Assembly (NCBI GenBank): GCA_002862745.1
Contig: PKDX01000049.1
Coordinates: 1 to 36,809 of the forward strand
Length of the DNA: 36,809 bases
Reading direction: 5' to 3'
Source: Bacteroidota bacterium
GTDB lineage: Bacteria > Bacteroidota > Bacteroidia > Chitinophagales > UBA8649
In this document: in pieces, positions 34,307-36,809 of the stretch
Layout: each line of letters begins with the position of its first letter
Position numbering within the stretch: the first letter of the stretch is position 1
Position numbers and translations under genes: made by a program
Notes under the pieces: generated by a model
Database searches by the model: none
What the model was told of the DNA's origin: nothing
The model's input: only the letters and a program-made list of their open reading frames with translations

Positions 34307-35161
34307 ATGATAATAGTAGCCGACAGTGGATCCATGAAGTGTGATTGGGCAGTAGTTGCCCGAGACGGCAGGGTGGTAAAAGAGTTCAAGACAATGGGCT
34401 TCCATCCCCTGTTTCACTCATCAACTTTGATTGAAAAGATACTGGGTCATATGAGTGAGTTTAAGACCATCGCCTCTCAAATAGAAGAAGTATACTTCTA
34501 CGGACCAGGTAATGATATTCCTCAACGTGCTCACATTATCGAGACGGCTATGCGCAATATTTTTAGTCATGCTGAAGCAGTAGAAGTCGCCGACGATATT
34601 ACAGCGAGCGCTTATGCCTCGTACAAAGGCGAACCTGTTATTGCTTGCATCCTCGGCACATCCTCTCACGCTTGTACCTACGACGGAAAAGAAGTCGTTT
34701 TAGCAAGACCGCCATTAGGTTTCATTCTCGGGAGCGAAGGCAGTGGGTCCTATTTTGGTAAAAAAATTATACGGGATTATTTCTACAACCGCCTACCCGA
34801 AGATCTACACCAAGCCTTTTCGGAACGATACAACCTGAATGTTGAAGAGTTTACCGATCGATTGTATAGAGACCCTCAGGCCCATGTTTATGTTGCCGGC
34901 TTTATGCAATTTGTATGCGACAACCGCGAACATCCATACATTCAAAAGATAAGTGAAAAAGGATTTAGAAAGTTTATTGAAAACCAAATCGTTAAGTTTG
35001 AGAACGCTGAGTCCATGCCAATTCACTTCCTTGGTAGTGTAGCCTATTTCTTTCAAGATCAGATAAAGACCTTGTGTGAAGAGTATAACCTCAAGCCAAA
35101 GACCTTTAATCGTAAGCCTGTAGTCAATCTCCTTAACTACCACACTACAGGCAAGCAATAG
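34307..35161 (+). CDS. BadF/BcrA-family ATPase, N-acetylglucosamine-kinase-like
   Basis: A 284-residue sugar-kinase-type ATPase. It has a near-standard phosphate loop 1 (VADSGSMKCDWAVV), loop 2 (ILGTSSHACTY), the GSEGSGSYFGK motif, a catalytic Asp in VADDITASAYA, and the adenosine motif IHFLGSVAYFF. This is the form usually placed after gapA in Bacteroidota, and it probably phosphorylates N-acetylglucosamine or a related amino sugar from cell-wall recycling; the substrate is not proven. It is the paralogue of the gene at 31392-32243 and closes the operon. The convergent glycosyltransferase stop is 19 bases away with no evident terminator. Confidence 0.86.
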   Translation: MIIVADSGSMKCDWAVVARDGRVVKEFKTMGFHPLFHSSTLIEKILGHMSEFKTIASQIEEVYFYGPGNDIPQRAHIIETAMRNIFSHAEAVEVADDITASAYASYKGEPVIACILGTSSHACTYDGKEVVLARPPLGFILGSEGSGSYFGKKIIRDYFYNRLPEDLHQAFSERYNLNVEEFTDRLYRDPQAHVYVAGFMQFVCDNREHPYIQKISEKGFRKFIENQIVKFENAESMPIHFLGSVAYFFQDQIKTLCEEYNLKPKTFNRKPVVNLLNYHTTGKQ

Positions 35162-35180
35162 TTACAAGTTGATTTAATGC

Positions 35181-36809
35181 TCAGGGCTTAGGCAAAAACT
35201 CCGCTGGGATCTCATAAAGGACAAAGCCATTTCGATTGGATAGAAAAATCCATTCTGGGGGTACTCCTTGGTTTTCTACAACGTTACTTCGCGTAACAAC
35301 AAAAACCGGTCGACCATTAACCGTCATGGTATTGACCTCTTCAAAATGGGCAATATCTTCTGGGTTTCTCTTGAGATAAAAATGGTCGGCATAGGTCTTA
35401 AACCCATAGGTCACTACCACTACATCTTTTTTGGCTAACTCCTTATACATCTCAATAGCTGCTCGTTGAGTATAGCCCTCTATTCTCGGCACAACTAAAT
35501 ACACTATGGATTGAACCAAAATTGACACGGATAAAATGATTCCCAAAACCGCGCTTCTTCCGTGACCGCGGTTTGCCATAAAAAGAGATACCAGCATCCC
35601 GATAAAAAACAATCCTGCCAACCAAAGGATGGAAGGAGGCCAAGCCACTGACGCCTTGAGGTTATCCAATGCGAAAACATCGTTAATTGTGATATTTGAC
35701 CATAACAATGAAGGACTATTCCCTATGAAATAGATGAGAACCATGGCCGAAGCAAAAAGCGACGATAAAAAAACAAGTAGAGATGTTTCCCACCAGCGCA
35801 AAGCTTCCTTATGCTTAGCAAGCATCCATAAACGAAGACTCGCCAAATATGTAATTGGGAAGTAAGCCAAAGACGAATAATGCATAATCTTTGTCTGAAC
35901 CACTTCGAAAACAACAAGGACGGTAAACAGTGTAATAAGCATCCACAACATGAAATTTTGCGTTAATGCAGAATACTCTTCTCGTTTTTTCCATGCTGAA
36001 AATATGAGAGGAGCACATGGGAAAGTTCCAACGAACAGCAACAATACATGATACCCCATAAACCCACCGTGCCCCGCATCAGCCTGGCCAGCCAGCTCAA
36101 AATGGCGTTGAAGGAAGGCACCAAAAAAAGCCCAACCTTCTTGTTGAACATAGAAGAGTGTCCATATACCCAAAACAAGGCCCATGGAAACAAGCATCAT
36201 AATCGCTTCATTAAGCCGAACAATTCGACGGAACCTAGACATGATAAAATAAGCGATAAACACAAGACCGGATAAGAACAGCGCAACTGGCCCCTTGGTC
36301 AGTATAGCTAAGCCTATAAACAGGCCACACAGCCTCATGGCTCGAAAGCGTCTTTTCTTTCGTCGACTGCTTGGCACAAACTCCCAGCTCTCCGTCATCT
36401 GAGCTAAAAAGTAGATGGCTAAAAAAATAAATAAGTTAAAGGTTGGGTCTATCAAGGCGGACTTGAAGTATAAAAAAGGAAGCATGCTCACTGCATAGAC
36501 CATGGCCCAGAGTATACCAAAACCGCTCCCTTGAAGCCGTTTTCCTATCGTATATAAAGTCCATAAAGTAACTACCCCTATTAGCGCATTGGGCAGACGC
36601 GCCCCGAAAGATGATATCCCAAAGTATTTCATGGATAACGCTTGCATCCAAAAAAAGAAGGGTGGCTTTTCATAAAAAGGCTCAAATGCCATTTGCAACT
36701 TCAGCCAATCACGCGTTACAATCATTTCACGAGCAATCTCAGCAAAATTGATTTCATCCCAATCAAAAAGATGACTTCCCCCAAGCATTGGCAGATAAAG
36801 CAACAAACC
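35181..36809 (-). CDS. ArnT/PMT-like family 39 glycosyltransferase, partial
   Basis: A polytopic membrane glycosyltransferase that uses a polyprenyl-phosphate sugar donor. The gene runs off the right edge of the window, so the true N-terminus is missing; 542 codons are visible. The first external loop has FDWDEINFAEIAREM, where the Asp-Glu pair is the expected catalytic site of the PMT/ArnT fold, followed by FYEKPPFFFWMQA. About 11-12 membrane segments follow, then a soluble C-terminal domain of about 110 residues. Possible acceptors are lipid A or other envelope glycans. It is convergent with the second BadF-type gene. Confidence 0.88.
   Translation of the reverse strand, partial: GLLLYLPMLGGSHLFDWDEINFAEIAREMIVTRDWLKLQMAFEPFYEKPPFFFWMQALSMKYFGISSFGARLPNALIGVVTLWTLYTIGKRLQGSGFGILWAMVYAVSMLPFLYFKSALIDPTFNLFIFLAIYFLAQMTESWEFVPSSRRKKRRFRAMRLCGLFIGLAILTKGPVALFLSGLVFIAYFIMSRFRRIVRLNEAIMMLVSMGLVLGIWTLFYVQQEGWAFFGAFLQRHFELAGQADAGHGGFMGYHVLLLFVGTFPCAPLIFSAWKKREEYSALTQNFMLWMLITLFTVLVVFEVVQTKIMHYSSLAYFPITYLASLRLWMLAKHKEALRWWETSLLVFLSSLFASAMVLIYFIGNSPSLLWSNITINDVFALDNLKASVAWPPSILWLAGLFFIGMLVSLFMANRGHGRSAVLGIILSVSILVQSIVYLVVPRIEGYTQRAAIEMYKELAKKDVVVVTYGFKTYADHFYLKRNPEDIAHFEEVNTMTVNGRPVFVVTRSNVVENQGVPPEWIFLSNRNGFVLYEIPAEFLPKP

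Noticed and set aside
1-36809. Defence island, CRISPR array, prophage or insertion sequence
   Set aside because: No transposase, integrase, nuclease-helicase cluster, phage structural gene or regularly spaced repeats were found; nearly all coding space is taken by conserved housekeeping genes.

Overview
The window looks like ordinary chromosomal DNA from a member of the Bacteroidota, most likely Flavobacteriales. The signs are a secreted protease with a type IX secretion (T9SS) C-terminal sorting domain, a UbiA-type prenyltransferase of the geranylgeranylglycerol-phosphate kind, DUF2520, DUF2490 and DUF4293-like genes, start sites without Shine-Dalgarno sequences, and Bacteroidota-type promoters (TTG or TTTG about 20 bases before TAnnTTTG). 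Both tRNA genes lack an encoded CCA. No phage, insertion sequence, CRISPR array, toxin-antitoxin pair or recognisable defence locus was seen.

Layout. 1-4913: tRNA-Asp and a very large secreted metzincin protease with eight Cys-containing repeats. 5021-7606: rpsU, an HDAC-like deacylase and pyrE on the minus strand, with a Nudix hydrolase whose start codon overlaps that of pyrE. 7645-11779: a minus-strand run prs-rplY-pth-FAH hydrolase-metK that links PRPP synthesis, translation and S-adenosylmethionine synthesis. 11849-16478: lpd, a LolA-like carrier and ftsK. 16660-18285: pruA, ending at a symmetrical terminator shared with a small secreted unknown protein. 18782-19345: tRNA-Val with a 39-bp direct repeat of its 3' end and a terminator. 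19346-24614: ccmE-ccmF, DUF2520, UbiA and maf on the plus strand. 24615-27240: a histidine kinase with a duplicated sensor region, followed by a DUF2490 protein. 27395-30960: agmatinase-like gene, ABC exporter and truA. 31006-35161: DUF4293-like protein, a BadF-type kinase, pfkA, gapA and a second BadF-type kinase. 35181 to the end: an ArnT-like glycosyltransferase cut by the window edge.

How the genes fit together. Most are housekeeping: central carbon flow (pfkA, gapA, lpd, pruA), nucleotide precursors (prs, pyrE, maf, Nudix), translation (rpsU, rplY, pth, truA, tRNAs), envelope (LolA, ABC exporter, ArnT-like enzyme, UbiA) and respiration (ccmE, ccmF). The points most worth a second look are the att-like repeat at tRNA-Val, the two BadF-family paralogues that bracket pfkA-gapA (the first with altered phosphate-loop residues), the shared CATG start of pyrE and the Nudix gene, the CxxxY form of CcmE, the tandem sensor modules of the kinase, and an inverted repeat against the metK start. 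I did not find a convincing new multi-gene system; the findings are local oddities in a conserved neighbourhood.
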